DNA from: Bimuria novae-zelandiae CBS 107.79
Taxonomy: Eukaryota; Ascomycota; Dothideomycetes; Pleosporales; Didymosphaeriaceae
Assembly (NCBI GenBank): GCA_010015655.1
Contig: ML976662.1
Location: 1,114,818 to 1,178,817 of the forward strand
DNA: 64,000 nucleotides
Direction: 5' to 3'
Shown here: positions 10,546 through 21,789 of the stretch, one piece after another
Layout: every line of letters starts with the position of its first letter
How positions within the stretch are numbered: position 1 is the first letter of the stretch
The notes under the pieces: generated by a model
What the model was told of the DNA's origin: nothing
Databases searched by the model: none
What the model saw: only the letters and a program-made list of their open reading frames with translations
Position numbers and translations under genes: made by a program

Positions 10546-11831
10546 TGATTTTGACGGCGAAGACTTTAATTATATGGCGATATATACGCTGGCGTCGGTG
10601 TAGCAAGTAGGGCAGGATCTACTGTTATCTCTCTGAGAGATGGCACCTACTAGGGCTGACTTTGTGGCGCCTGCAAGTGCGCGTTCTTGTACGTTTTTGC
10701 AGCCTGTCTAGTAGCCTTTTATGCCTCCTGCTCTACACGATAATTAATAGCTTATCGCGCTGCCTTTACGGTGACTACGCCGCCTTTCTATACCTGCCTG
10801 GTATCTTTAACCTGCCTTTTCTGGCGCTGTTAGGCCGCTATAGTAATAACTAAGAGGTCTCGCTGGGCCAGCGCGATACTATTAATAAGCAATTATAAGC
10901 TTTCTAGAAACTTTTTAAGCCTATGGCTGGAAATATTGCTCCTTTCTAGAGCGCGCGACATCTTTTTATGCTGTTATTAGTACGACGTAGGCGTGTTAGC
11001 GATAGGTGATAAATTAACTATAGATAAAAGTAATAGTAATAGCGTACGCACTGTAGGTAGCTTTATGTATATAATTTTTAGATTAAATAGAAAGATGTCT
11101 AACTTCTTCTAAGCACTAAGTATAGTGCTACATTTAAAAGTAGCTATTCTAATACCGTAATACGCGTGTAGAAATTCGACTTTATTAAAGTTAGTGCACC
11201 TAGTACGTATAGCTATCTCTATAGCCTTCTTATAATTATTCTTTAATAGCTAAAAATAGACAACGTTAAGAGGCTGTAGGTAATAAGATGCGTGAGGCGA
11301 TAGCGAGAAAGGTATTATATTATACCTATTACAGTACTTAATAAACTTAATAGTTAAATAGCTACTAAATCTATTAAATATAAGTAATTACTATACGCCC
11401 TTCTGCCGCGCACGCGTCTATTTTTTAAAAAACTTTAGTTACTTAATTAATATTAAATTATTAGTATAGCTAGATATTAACGTAGTAATTATATAATTAT
11501 CAGGCAGCGTGGTATTAGTATACTATTAATAAAGGTAATTAACGCCCTACACGACGAGCATAGGATTAAGGACCTTGCTATTGCTAGAGATTAATTTAAT
11601 TAAGGTAACATAATCGCGCGAGGTCTCTAACGCGGAGACCTAAGGGCGATTTAACTTTATAGTAATAATCTATTAGCTACCACCAACGCCTATACGGAAC
11701 CTGGTTTTGTCCATATTGTAGGTGTCTGATACAGTAATGCCGTAGGCATTAATAACCTTCTTAAGCTTAGTAAAATACTAAGAATATGCTTCTATTATTG
11801 CTATTACTATCCTATTAATATCCTGCGACTT
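10546..11831 (-). mobile_element. RIP-degraded pogo/Fot1-like transposase remnant
   Basis: The region is TA-rich with stops in all frames. On the minus strand, 11780 to about 11500, the reading gives VSDTYNMDKTRFRIGVG followed by SRDYVTLI and PMLVV. This matches the first catalytic Asp block (NMDETGF-type) of fungal pogo/Fot1 DDE_1 transposases. Further downstream the frame is unreadable. Its upstream part is lost in the assembly gap, and the TIRs were not found. The left half (10546-10900) is not assigned with certainty. Confidence 0.55.
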
Positions 11832-12776
11832 NNNNNNNNNNNNNNNNNNNNNNNNNNNNNNNNNNNNNNNNNNNNNNNNNNNNNNNNNNNNNNNNNNNNN
11901 NNNNNNNNNNNNNNNNNNNNNNNNNNNNNNNNNNNNNNNNNNNNNNNNNNNNNNNNNNNNNNNNNNNNNNNNNNNNNNNNNNNNNNNNNNNNNNNNNNNN
12001 NNNNNNNNNNNNNNNNNNNNNNNNNNNNNNNNNNNNNNNNNNNNNNNNNNNNNNNNNNNNNNNNNNNNNNNNNNNNNNNNNNNNNNNNNNNNNNNNNNNN
12101 NNNNNNNNNNNNNNNNNNNNNNNNNNNNNNNNNNNNNNNNNNNNNNNNNNNNNNNNNNNNNNNNNNNNNNNNNNNNNNNNNNNNNNNNNNNNNNNNNNNN
12201 NNNNNNNNNNNNNNNNNNNNNNNNNNNNNNNNNNNNNNNNNNNNNNNNNNNNNNNNNNNNNNNNNNNNNNNNNNNNNNNNNNNNNNNNNNNNNNNNNNNN
12301 NNNNNNNNNNNNNNNNNNNNNNNNNNNNNNNNNNNNNNNNNNNNNNNNNNNNNNNNNNNNNNNNNNNNNNNNNNNNNNNNNNNNNNNNNNNNNNNNNNNN
12401 NNNNNNNNNNNNNNNNNNNNNNNNNNNNNNNNNNNNNNNNNNNNNNNNNNNNNNNNNNNNNNNNNNNNNNNNNNNNNNNNNNNNNNNNNNNNNNNNNNNN
12501 NNNNNNNNNNNNNNNNNNNNNNNNNNNNNNNNNNNNNNNNNNNNNNNNNNNNNNNNNNNNNNNNNNNNNNNNNNNNNNNNNNNNNNNNNNNNNNNNNNNN
12601 NNNNNNNNNNNNNNNNNNNNNNNNNNNNNNNNNNNNNNNNNNNNNNNNNNNNNNNNNNNNNNNNNNNNNNNNNNNNNNNNNNNNNNNNNNNNNNNNNNNN
12701 NNNNNNNNNNNNNNNNNNNNNNNNNNNNNNNNNNNNNNNNNNNNNNNNNNNNNNNNNNNNNNNNNNNNNNNNNNNN
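11832..12776. other. Assembly gap (945 N)
   Basis: An unbroken run of N. It hides the start of the pogo-like relic and most of the 5' LTR of the gypsy element that resumes at 12777. Confidence 1.
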
Positions 12777-12910
12777 GTACACACCTTTAATACTAACGCC
12801 CTAGTGACAAGCGCAAGCTATTATTATAACCTCTCTTATCCTACTAGTATTCCTGCCCGAGAACTAACCCTAACCCCTTAGGGATTAGCTATCCTTTTAG
12901 GGACTTAACA
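12777..12910 (+). repeat. 5' LTR of gypsy element 1, right end only
   Basis: The 134 bases up to GGACTTAACA match the last 134 bases of the 3' LTR at 18825-19280, apart mainly from C/T and G/A changes. The left ~320 bases are in the gap. The internal region begins at 12911. Confidence 0.9.
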
Positions 12911-15900
12911 TTTTGAACACCCTTAACATGAATACTAACAGGACCCCTAACTCTTCTATGGCTTTAGACAACCATGTCACCCCTATAAGGGATGGCAAGA
13001 ACAAGGCGCATAAACCTAACTTATATAATAGCAATCGTACCCTCCTTAATACCTGGCTCTTATAGCTAGACCTCTACTTCTTCGACCAGAACTAAGACCT
13101 TAAAGACAAGAAGAAGGTTATCTTCGCAGTAACTTATATGCGAGGAAGCGCTAAAGAATAGATCTATCCCTACTTAGTTAAGTACCTAAACATGGATTAC
13201 GACAACAAGGATAAAGACTACATTAACCGCAACAAAGATGCTATTAACATTATTAAGGACTACGCTAACTTTAAGAAATGCCTCTAATAAATATTTAGAA
13301 TTGCTAATAAAACCGCTATCGCTAAGCAAGCGATTTAGACGATCTAATAGTAATAATCTATAGCCAAGTATGTAGCTAAATTCCGCAAGTACGCCGTGCA
13401 ACTTAACTGGGAGGATAAATCTCTTAAAACGATGTATAAATAAGGCCTTAAATATAATATGCGCGAAGAACTCCTGCGTAATAGTATAAAAATAGAGACC
13501 TTAGAAGAACTGTACGAAGAGACTATCCGCATTAATGGGGAATGGTTTACATTGTAAGAAGAGCTACGTAAGAACCTAAGGAACGTTAGTTTTAGACGAT
13601 AGGCACCTATAGTCTATAGAGCGCCGCTAAAAACACCTCGACGCCAGTAACGCAACTACTACGGACCCTAACCTATAGAAGATGTCTAGTTTAATAACCT
13701 AGAAAAGGGAACAGGAAAGGCTATAGGCTTCTAAAAGCCTAACTAACGTATCTTAGATGGAACCTAATAATAGGGGACCGAGACGCGTAAATACTTTACA
13801 TGTGGCAAACTAGGCCACATTGCCAGGAACTGCAGATCTAAGAATAAGGTTATTAAATAGTTAAACGTACTTATCGTCGATGATATAGAAGTAACCGACG
13901 AAGAATGGCAGGTGATACCCTTTATTAAGTAATCTAACATCCTAGACAAGGACTTAGAGTAATCTAACTTGCCTAACTCGCAACTCTACGAGGATGCATA
14001 CGAAGGTTTAGACGAGGAAGAGATAGAGCTAATGCCTTAATCTCCTACACCTCACCCTAGCTAGAACAAATCTGTTACTAGTAAGACGACGAATGTTTTC
14101 GACTTCTTGGAAAAACACTAACCTCGAGAAGGAGACTTCGGGTTTACGGCGGTAGAACGACAAGACTATGTAGAAGCATTTTTTTATGCTTACCAACCCG
14201 ACCTGGTTAGTAAAGCAGTAAGAGAAATGGCAGATTACTGCTACGCCCACGAAGACCCCAAGAAGAAATACCTAAACGAAAGACCAAACTACGAACTATA
14301 GTACGACCTGGACCACTATAACCCTACGCATAAGACTATACGATAGACCCTCTATAGAGAAGATTAATATACTATTTATTACTAAGCTAAGGAATACAGC
14401 TACTTTCCCCGAACGTACTAACGATATAGATAGGAGTGGTTTAACTGCCCTATTACCTATTATAACGTTCACCTCTAGGATAAACGTGAAAAGCGATACT
14501 TTCCACACCTTAACTAAGCGCTAAACTAAGCAATATTGCTACTAGTTAATAGAAAATGCGCATCTAACAAATGGCAAACATGCTTACACCCTAATTATAA
14601 GGAACACAAAGAGAAAAAAGGAAAGCATAGGTTTAATCGCATACTAAAAGGGACCACGACCCTTAGGATTAAAATGGTAACAAAGGAAGAGGACGGTGAA
14701 GCTCTTCTAGAAAAGGGCTAGTAGCAGCCTTAGGAGAAGAAGAAGGAAGGACACCTTAATCCCGCAAAGCTACCTATAGAAAAGATGTCTTTTTTAGACC
14801 TAGGCTCAGAAGGGAAGACGCCTTTAGAGAACTAAATGCCATAAACGGTTAGGCATTAATTAAGCTACTAGTATAGCTTAAAGAAACATGAATAAAAGCC
14901 ATGCTAGACTCAGGAGCACAGGAAAGCTATGTGTTAAGAAAAGCACTTAATAGAGCAGGACTCTATAAGCGTAAGAAGGCCATACCCTATGCTATCTATG
15001 TCGCGAATAGATAACTAATGCCCGGCAAAGCAACGATTGAATACAAGGTTAAAACTACCCTTACGATTTATAGACACTAGGAATTAATTACCCTTAACAT
15101 CATTAAGGAAGCTAATCACGACGTGATTTTAGAACTACCCTAGTTAAGGAAGCATAATCCCACGATTAATTAGGAGAGAAAAAAGCTATCCTTTAAGCGC
15201 TGTAACTATGCATTATAAGCAAAGCCTACGCATTAATAGAGCATGATAGTAGATAAGAGAGCTATTAACACTATAGTCTCGCGACGGACAGTCGAAAAAC
15301 GGAAGAAACCCTTGGCAGACGCTGGCAGGAACCACCAGGTCACAGAGCGTAAGAAGATGGAGGAAAGCACAAACCATGAAATTCCGGAGTGCTATCGAGC
15401 ATGGAATCATATGTTCACCGAGAGAGAGGGAAAAGCAAACCTTCCAGAACATTAGCCCTGGGATCTAGCGATAGACCTAGTAGAAGGGAAAACGCCACCC
15501 TTTAAACCACTATATGGCAAGACTAGAAAAGAACTCTAGCAAGAAAAGGAATTCATCGAGACGAATCTCGCGAAAGGATATATACGACTATCGAAGTCAC
15601 TAGCAGCTAGCCCTTTTATGTTTGTTATAAAGAAAGACGGCACACCACGACTATGTATTAACTATTAAAAGATTAACGACATGACAATTAAAAATTAATA
15701 CCCACTACTAAATATCTTAGAATTAAGAGACCGACTCTCAAGAGCCAAACGCTTTACACTAATAGACTTACGAGATAGATACCACCTTATATAAATTAAG
15801 GAAGGTGACGAGTGGAAGACAGCGTTTAGGTCACGCTATAGACTATTTAAATACATAATTATGCCTTTTAGACTTACTAACGCACCGGCAAACTTCTAAG

Positions 15901-18824
15901 CACTAGTTAACTACGTACTCCGTAACTACCTAGACATATTTGTTATCGCATACATAGATAATATACTTGTTTACTTTAAAAACGATTTAGATCATGTTCC
16001 GCATGTACAGACGGTGTTAATAGCACTAGATAAGGCACACCTTAGAATTAAACTAAAGAAGTGCAAGTGGCACGTAACACGACTTAAATTCTTAGGACAC
16101 GTTATTAGCACAAAAGGAATTAAAGTCGCACCTAACAAAATTAAATGCATTAAGAACTAGCTAATACTAAAGATAGCGAAAAACATCTAAGAATTCTTAG
16201 GATTCTGTAGATTTAATTAATAATTTATTAAGGATTACGCAAAGATCACGATACCACTTATAAACCTTATAAGAAAAGACACACTATTCGCATGGACTAT
16301 AGAGTGTAGAATGTCGTTCTAACTCTTAAAAACCGCATGCATTATGCCACCAGTACTTATCCACTTTAGGGATGGAAAACCACTACGAATCGAAACGAAC
16401 GTAAGCGACCTCGCAATAGGCGCCTGCGCGAAATAAGAAAAAGATAGTAAATGGCACCCTATTGTATATTACTCATGCAAGTTTACCGACACGGAAGCAC
16501 GATATAACGTACACGATAAGGAACTATACGCAATCGTTAAAACACTAAAATACTAGAGAATCTACGCTCTTAGCTACTCTACACTTAAGATTTTCACGGA
16601 CTATAAGAACCTTACACGCTTCACGACTATAAAAGAACTTACGCCAAAACAGGCAAGATAGTTAGAAACGCTTAGATAATATAAATTTAAGATTATATAT
16701 ACACCTAGTAAAGAAAACGGACGAGTAGACGCACTTAGCCAATAACACAATCTTACAGGGGATAAAGTTAAAACCTACTCCGTAATACTAAAACAAAATC
16801 CTAATAGTTCCTTAGAACCCACAGCGGAACTTAATTAACTCCTTATACTCACACGAGAAGTACCCAAGGAACAACAGACAGAGGTTATATAATAATACCA
16901 CGACGACCCTGTATACGGACACCCTGGAATTAAAAAGATAGTAGAACTGATTCAGAGGAACTACAGCTTTAAAGGAATTAAGGAAGTAGTAGTAACCTAT
17001 ATACGCAAATATGTAGAATGCTAACGCAATAAACACGCAACACATCTTAAGTACGGAGAAATGTAAGCTATCTAGATACCTATAGCACCTTGGGAAGACA
17101 TCGTAATGGACTTTGTTATAGGATTGCCAAAGTCGAAAGATCCTATAAACGGAGTAAGTTACGACGTAATACTGGTAATCGTATGCAGATTCACTAAATA
17201 CGTGGAATTACTATCGTGTAAAAAGGTAATAATAGCAACGGAACTAGCGTTCCTTATCCTAGATTAACTTATACGACATTATGGCATCCCCAAGACAATT
17301 ATTAGCGACAGAGACAAACTCTTTACTTTAAACTACTAGACAACACTCATGGCACTTATTAGAACAAAACGAAAACTATTAACAGCCTACCACCCACAGA
17401 CGGATGGACAAACAGAACGTACAAATTAAATAATGGAAACGTACCTACGCATCTACTGTAACAACCAGAAGAATAACTAGATTTCCCTATTACTAATGGC
17501 ATAATTAGCATATAACAACAAGATATTAGTAGTAACTGGATATACACCGTTCTATGCGAACCACGGAAGACATCCACATCTCTTTAATTAGACATTTCCT
17601 ACTACCATTAGAACGGAAGAAGCCATTAACACGGCTACAAAAATGAAAGAAATACATTAACAACTCCGAGAGAACCTCGAGAAAGCTCAACAGCAAAGCA
17701 TTTCCTATACAAACCAAAAAAGAAAAACGGCACCTCAGCTAAAGAAGGGGGATAAAGCATATCTACTTACAAAAAATCTTCGAACCTAGAAGAAAAAGCA
17801 CAAGAAACTAGATTATGTTAAGGTCGGACTATTTTTCATTTCCGAACAAGTATCACCGGTTAACTACCGATTAGAATTACCACTAGACGCCAAAATACAC
17901 CCAGTATTCTATATAGACTAATTAGAACTAGCAGACTTTAAAACACTAGTTAAAACCACCTTCTATCACCAACCAGAGGAGGAAACCGAATTCGAAGTTA
18001 AGAAGATACTACGACACACAAATTAGTTACGAACCTACTTAATTAAGTGGAAAGGATATCTATACTTAGAAGACACATAGGAACTAGAAGCAAACCTTAA
18101 TAACTATCGCTAAATGTTAGCACAATACCATCGTTAGACCACGAGAAGGAACCCGAAACGATTAGAGGAGAACTAGATAGGAACTCGTTAAGAGAAAGAT
18201 CTATTGATAGATTAGGAAGGAGATTGTTAGCCTGTGACTAGCCCGGATTAGCGAGGAAATTGTCTTGGAACGGAGTATCCGCACTTAAGCTCTTCGTCTC
18301 TTGCATCTTATCCTAAGCATCTAGCAATTGCCTATCCCGACGCGCGAATAACCTCTTACGACTTTTAATCTCTAATAACTCGCGCTTACGCCGAGTAAGT
18401 TCTTCCTTAACGCGAGCTAACTCTAGCCGCTTTTCACGCTCTTTATCTTCTACCTTCTCCTACTCCTCTTTAGGAACAAACAGCTCACACTCGCTCCTTG
18501 CAGCGATACAACCAGCACAACGACCAGACGCAGTATCCACGAAACAACGAATATTCAGCTTTTCGCAGCGGGTGCAGCGGAAAGGCATCTCCCTACTACT
18601 CCCTTCAACACAACGAATGCAATCACGCCACTCTTAGGTCGAAGTCTTCTTGCGAGGCGCGCGCGCTTTGCGGGGCTTAGGATCCTTAGGCATGGTCAGG
18701 AAGGCACTAAGACCAGAACGCGAAAACAGCGACTCACGCGAGTATTTATATGCGACGACCGTATCTACAGCCAAGGGGCGCGGAACAAGGATACCAAGGA
18801 CGCTATCTAGAAGAGGGGAGGTGA
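12911..18824 (+). pseudogene. Gypsy element 1 internal region: gag-pol of a chromovirus, RIP-inactivated
   Basis: A Ty3/gypsy retrotransposon body with all pol domains recognisable in order but interrupted by dozens of TAG/TAA stops. Gag carries a CCHC knuckle at 13791-13832 whose first Cys is now Tyr (TGC to TAC). Protease: MLDSGAQESYVLRKAL near 14895. Reverse transcriptase: [15 protein letters not shown] near 15620, and YIDN in place of YIDD near 15950. RNase H lies near 16390-16545. Integrase has a His-rich N-terminus at 16898 and YHPQTDGQTERTN near 17380. A C-terminal chromodomain (YLIKWKGYLYLEDT) lies near 18040. A purine run precedes the 3' LTR as the polypurine tract. The damage is G-to-A and C-to-T at CpA/TpG, as RIP produces. 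Confidence 0.92.
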
Positions 18825-19280
18825 TGTTAGGATCTGAACATGTATGGGACGCGGAGGACCAACGGGCCCTTAGCGGGGGTGACACTTGGTGGGGTTGCGC
18901 AACCGAGGTCACGTGATGTACCATCCAGCCAAGGCTGTACCAGCCATGGATGGCAGTACCAGCCATGGATGGCAGTACCAGCCATGGATGGCAACACCAG
19001 CCATGGATGGCAACAAAACAATGGATGGTACAGAAATCCTCTTGTATATAAACCCACACGAATGCCCTTATGACATTCGTGTTCAATCTTGTTTATCAAT
19101 CTATCGTTTGGATCTGAGTAAGCAACCTTGTTGATTTGATTGTGCCGTACACACCTTTAATACTAACGCCCCAGTGACAAGCGCAAGCTATCGCTACAAC
19201 CTCTCCCGTCCTACTAGTATTCCTGCCCGAGAACCAACCCTAACCCCTTAGGGATTAGCTATCCTTTTGGGGACTTAACA
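18825..19280 (+). repeat. 3' LTR of gypsy element 1 (456 bp)
   Basis: Begins TGTTAGGATC and ends GGACTTAACA, the usual TG...CA LTR ends. It follows the polypurine tract AAGAGGGGAGG. It contains TATATAAACC as a likely TATA region and a block of CCATGGATGG-type tandem repeats. It is much less RIP-mutated than the internal region. A relative occurs as a solo LTR at 32259-32676. Confidence 0.93.
18945..19020. repeat. 19 bp minisatellite inside the LTR
   Basis: Four near-identical units of ACCAGCCATGGATGGCAGT, the last two ending in CAAC. Each unit carries the palindrome CCATGG and the direct repeat ATGG. The related solo LTR has only two degenerate units, so copy number differs between LTR copies. 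Confidence 0.8.
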
Positions 19281-19687
19281 AGCTGGTGTTTTGCCTGCTC
19301 TGCCACGAGAACCGCCACCCGAGTGGCAACCCCCTCCGTATTAAAAACCTACGTATTTTTAGTAACGCCTAGATACCTAAAGGTGTTAATAAGGGCTCCC
19401 TATTTAAGCTATTTAAGCTATTATTTAATACTAATATTCTTAACTAAATTATATACTTTATAAATTAGCATGCTAAGCACGTACGAGCTGCCTCGCCCTC
19501 CACCTGCTAAGGGTAGAAACTAACGTCTCTAAGCGAGCTTTATACGTACTTTGCAAAAGTAATATATATGGGTGTACACAGAGAGCCGTCTCTACAGGAG
19601 TACTGGATAAAGCTGCATGGATCTGCGCCTACACACAGAGTTAATGAGTACATGGGACAGACTCGCTGGGAGCAACTGGACAGATTT
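19281..19687 (+). pseudogene. piggyBac-like transposase fragment
   Basis: From about 19545 the plus strand reads YTYFAKVIYMGVHREPSLQE and then YWIKLHGSAP, followed by RVNEYMGQTRWEQLDRFL. This closely matches the part of the piggyBac-like transposase at 40370-40220 that reads VHREPSLAEY and CTRWH.LDRYL. The first 200 bases are TA-rich and degraded. The match stops abruptly at 19687, where a sequence like the piggyBac TIR begins. It is a truncated element, not an active gene. Confidence 0.7.
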
Positions 19688-19845
19688 CTATCCCCCGCAC
19701 TGCCAACATCGCCCTCCCACGGGCCACCTCTGAGCAGCCAATTAGCTTTAAGTGGCAAACAACAATAGTATATCCACGGCGACCTTTGTTACGGCTGATT
19801 CAGCGGCTTAGCGAGATTTTCGCTGGCAGGGGGGACCGTGCGCTC
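19688..19845. mobile_element. Possible 158 bp piggyBac-derived MITE
   Basis: The left end TATCCCCCGCACTGCCAA matches the piggyBac-like TIR TATCCCCCGCACTGTCAA at 17 of 18 positions. A weak inverted partner, TGGCAGGGGGGACC, lies at about 19831-19844. There is no coding content. The boundaries are tentative. Confidence 0.35.
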
Positions 19846-20115
19846 ATCGACTTCATATATCCACCCATGTCCACTGCCCACCCTCCATGGGCAATATCTA
19901 CGTCGCCACATATGCAAATGTCCTAATTTTCAGTCTCTTGATAGCTCCTAGGCTGCTGCAGCTCTGCAGGGTTACAGCGCTAAATTATAATTACTATTAC
20001 GTTGCTGCGCAGGCACTGCGTGGCTGCTAGATACCTTATAATAGCTATAGCTAGCTAAAGCTAGCAATAGCTATATACTAGCGATAGCTATATACTACTA
20101 TTAATTACCCTTCTT
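19846..20115. other. Unassigned sequence left of the Crypton, with TAGCTA-rich repeats
   Basis: Short imperfect repeats of TATAGCTA/TAGCTATA occur at about 20036-20096. Otherwise nothing is recognised. It may include the 3' end of the Crypton. Confidence 0.4.
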
Positions 20116-21117
20116 TCAAGCGGCTCTGAGCTGCTTGCAGAGCTGGTCTAGCGAGCATCTCCGCTGCTGCTGCTGCTGGCTCACCTGCCACATGGCCGCC
20201 TCCTCGCTGGTCCTCCGCGCCTGCGCTACGCGCCTGATCTCCTTGATGACCTCGAGCCGTAGAGAGTACCACTGTAGCTCGCTCTGACGACCTGCCCTCC
20301 ACCTATTCCCCCAGCGTCTGTCTAGCTCAGCGATTGAAGGCTGGCCCTGCAGGCCTTCTGTCCATTCGCGCCAGAGGTCCTCCACGGTCCTTACAGCACG
20401 GCACAAGCGATACCTCGGTGCAGGCTCAGGCGCAGGCGCCAGCTCAAGCGCTACTGGCAGAGGCGATGGGCTGGGCGAGCGCGCAGACGGCGTAGGCGCG
20501 ATGCTGGCCTGGGCGGAGGTATACCTGCTCGAAGCTATGTCTGCTAGCGACGGCGACAGCGACGGCAGCGACTGCGGCGCAGCTGATAGCAGCGCTGCCG
20601 CTGCTGCTTCCCTGAGCCTAGGAGTTGGCAGCAGCAGACTGCCCGGCGCCTACGACGTCTCTAGGCGGAACACGAGGCTGCCAGACGTGAGCATCTACAG
20701 CTGCTAAGACTGCGAGCTCTATAGCTTAAGCAGGCGATTAATAGACCCCCTAAGCTCTTTTACCTATTACTTATTCTAAGTATTTAGTGCTTAGAGGTAA
20801 TTAGTAAGTAGGGAAATTACCTTATATAAGACTAATAGCTAATTAAGAGCTACCTTTATATTAAGTAATACATTAATATCTTAAGTAAAGGCTGCGTACG
20901 CCTTATGCTAGAATATAAGGTAATTCTATATAAAGTAACTAGGGAAGCGCTAACGTAAAGTAACGAAGTCTTAAAGAATTACTTCTCTTAAGTAGAGTAG
21001 TAGATTTATAAAACCTTTTATAGCTAGGTCGTTAATTTAACTAGCGTGTGGGCTAAAGCAGCCCTTTTACGTATCTAGCTCTAGCTATATAAAAAATAAG
21101 AGCTTATCTAGGGGCGT
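20116..21117 (-). pseudogene. Crypton, C-terminal part with GCR1_C DNA-binding domain
   Basis: The C-terminal third of a fungal Crypton. The frame at 20406-20116 is clean and reads VEDLWREWTEGLQGQPSIAE, then LDRRWGNRWRAGRQSE. This is the GCR1_C domain (Pfam GCR1_C, transcriptional activator of glycolytic enzymes), known to be fused to Crypton recombinases. Upstream (20710-21117) the same protein continues in a RIP-degraded stretch: motifs equivalent to TPPEALL and LREVILQDSV can be read through the stops. The right end at 21117 is GGCGT, one copy of the target duplication of an inserted LTR; the protein resumes at 32073-32258. Acidic/Ser-rich sequence on the opposite strand (20501-20707) is a shadow. 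Confidence 0.8.
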
Positions 21118-21337
21118 TGTTACGGTCTAGAAGTTAAAGGTGGGACGACAGGCCTTATAACGATAACTAGGCCCCATCTTAGGCTTACGTAACGTCCCAG
21201 GCTATCTTAGACGCCAAGACTATAGGATATTATAGGACCACGTGACCCTGGTCACGTGACGCCCCAGGATATCCCATAGGATCCCATGGGGCTAGGATAT
21301 GGGATACCATGGGACTCTATAGGATAAGGAGGATATA

Positions 21338-21789
21338 TGTTACAACCACGAACCCCATAAGGATAAAGAAGCCAGATAATTACGCTAAGAGAGTAATTAT
21401 TAATAAAGTAGCAGAGTTAACAGGACCTAACGGGGCGCGGGGCAGCTTAGTTAGCAGTCACGTGATAAAGTCCCGTATAAAGGGAAGTCCCATAGGACTA
21501 CCGTAGTCCCTAGGACTATAGGGCCTTAGCGGGACTATAAAGAAGAAATAGGCTAGTATATAGTATGGCAACTTTCCTATTGTTGTTTCCTTCCTCGTAG
21601 TTAACTTATATATCTTCTGTGCGAGTACGTTCTCCTATACAGACTAATAGTTATCTTATTTATTATAAGATTAAATTGTCTAGCCGCGCTAAGTGTCGCA
21701 TTAACTTATACTACTAAATAATCTATAAAGCACCACGATACCTTACCGCCCTAACCTAGATTAGAATAAGGTGTAAGAGCCTTATAACA
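21338..21789 (+). repeat. 5' LTR of gypsy element 2 (452 bp)
   Basis: Begins TGTTACAACC and ends CCTTATAACA. It matches the 3' LTR at 31389-31840 along its whole length, differing mainly by C/T and G/A. The left flank is ATATA (21333-21337). Confidence 0.95.

Noticed and set aside
11778..12784. Apparent 325-334 aa minus-strand frames across the N run
   Set aside because: They consist almost wholly of N and are artefacts of the assembly gap.
20501..20707. A 68 aa Ser/Ala/Asp-rich plus-strand frame
   Set aside because: It lies antisense to the Crypton GCR1_C coding sequence and has only low-complexity content.
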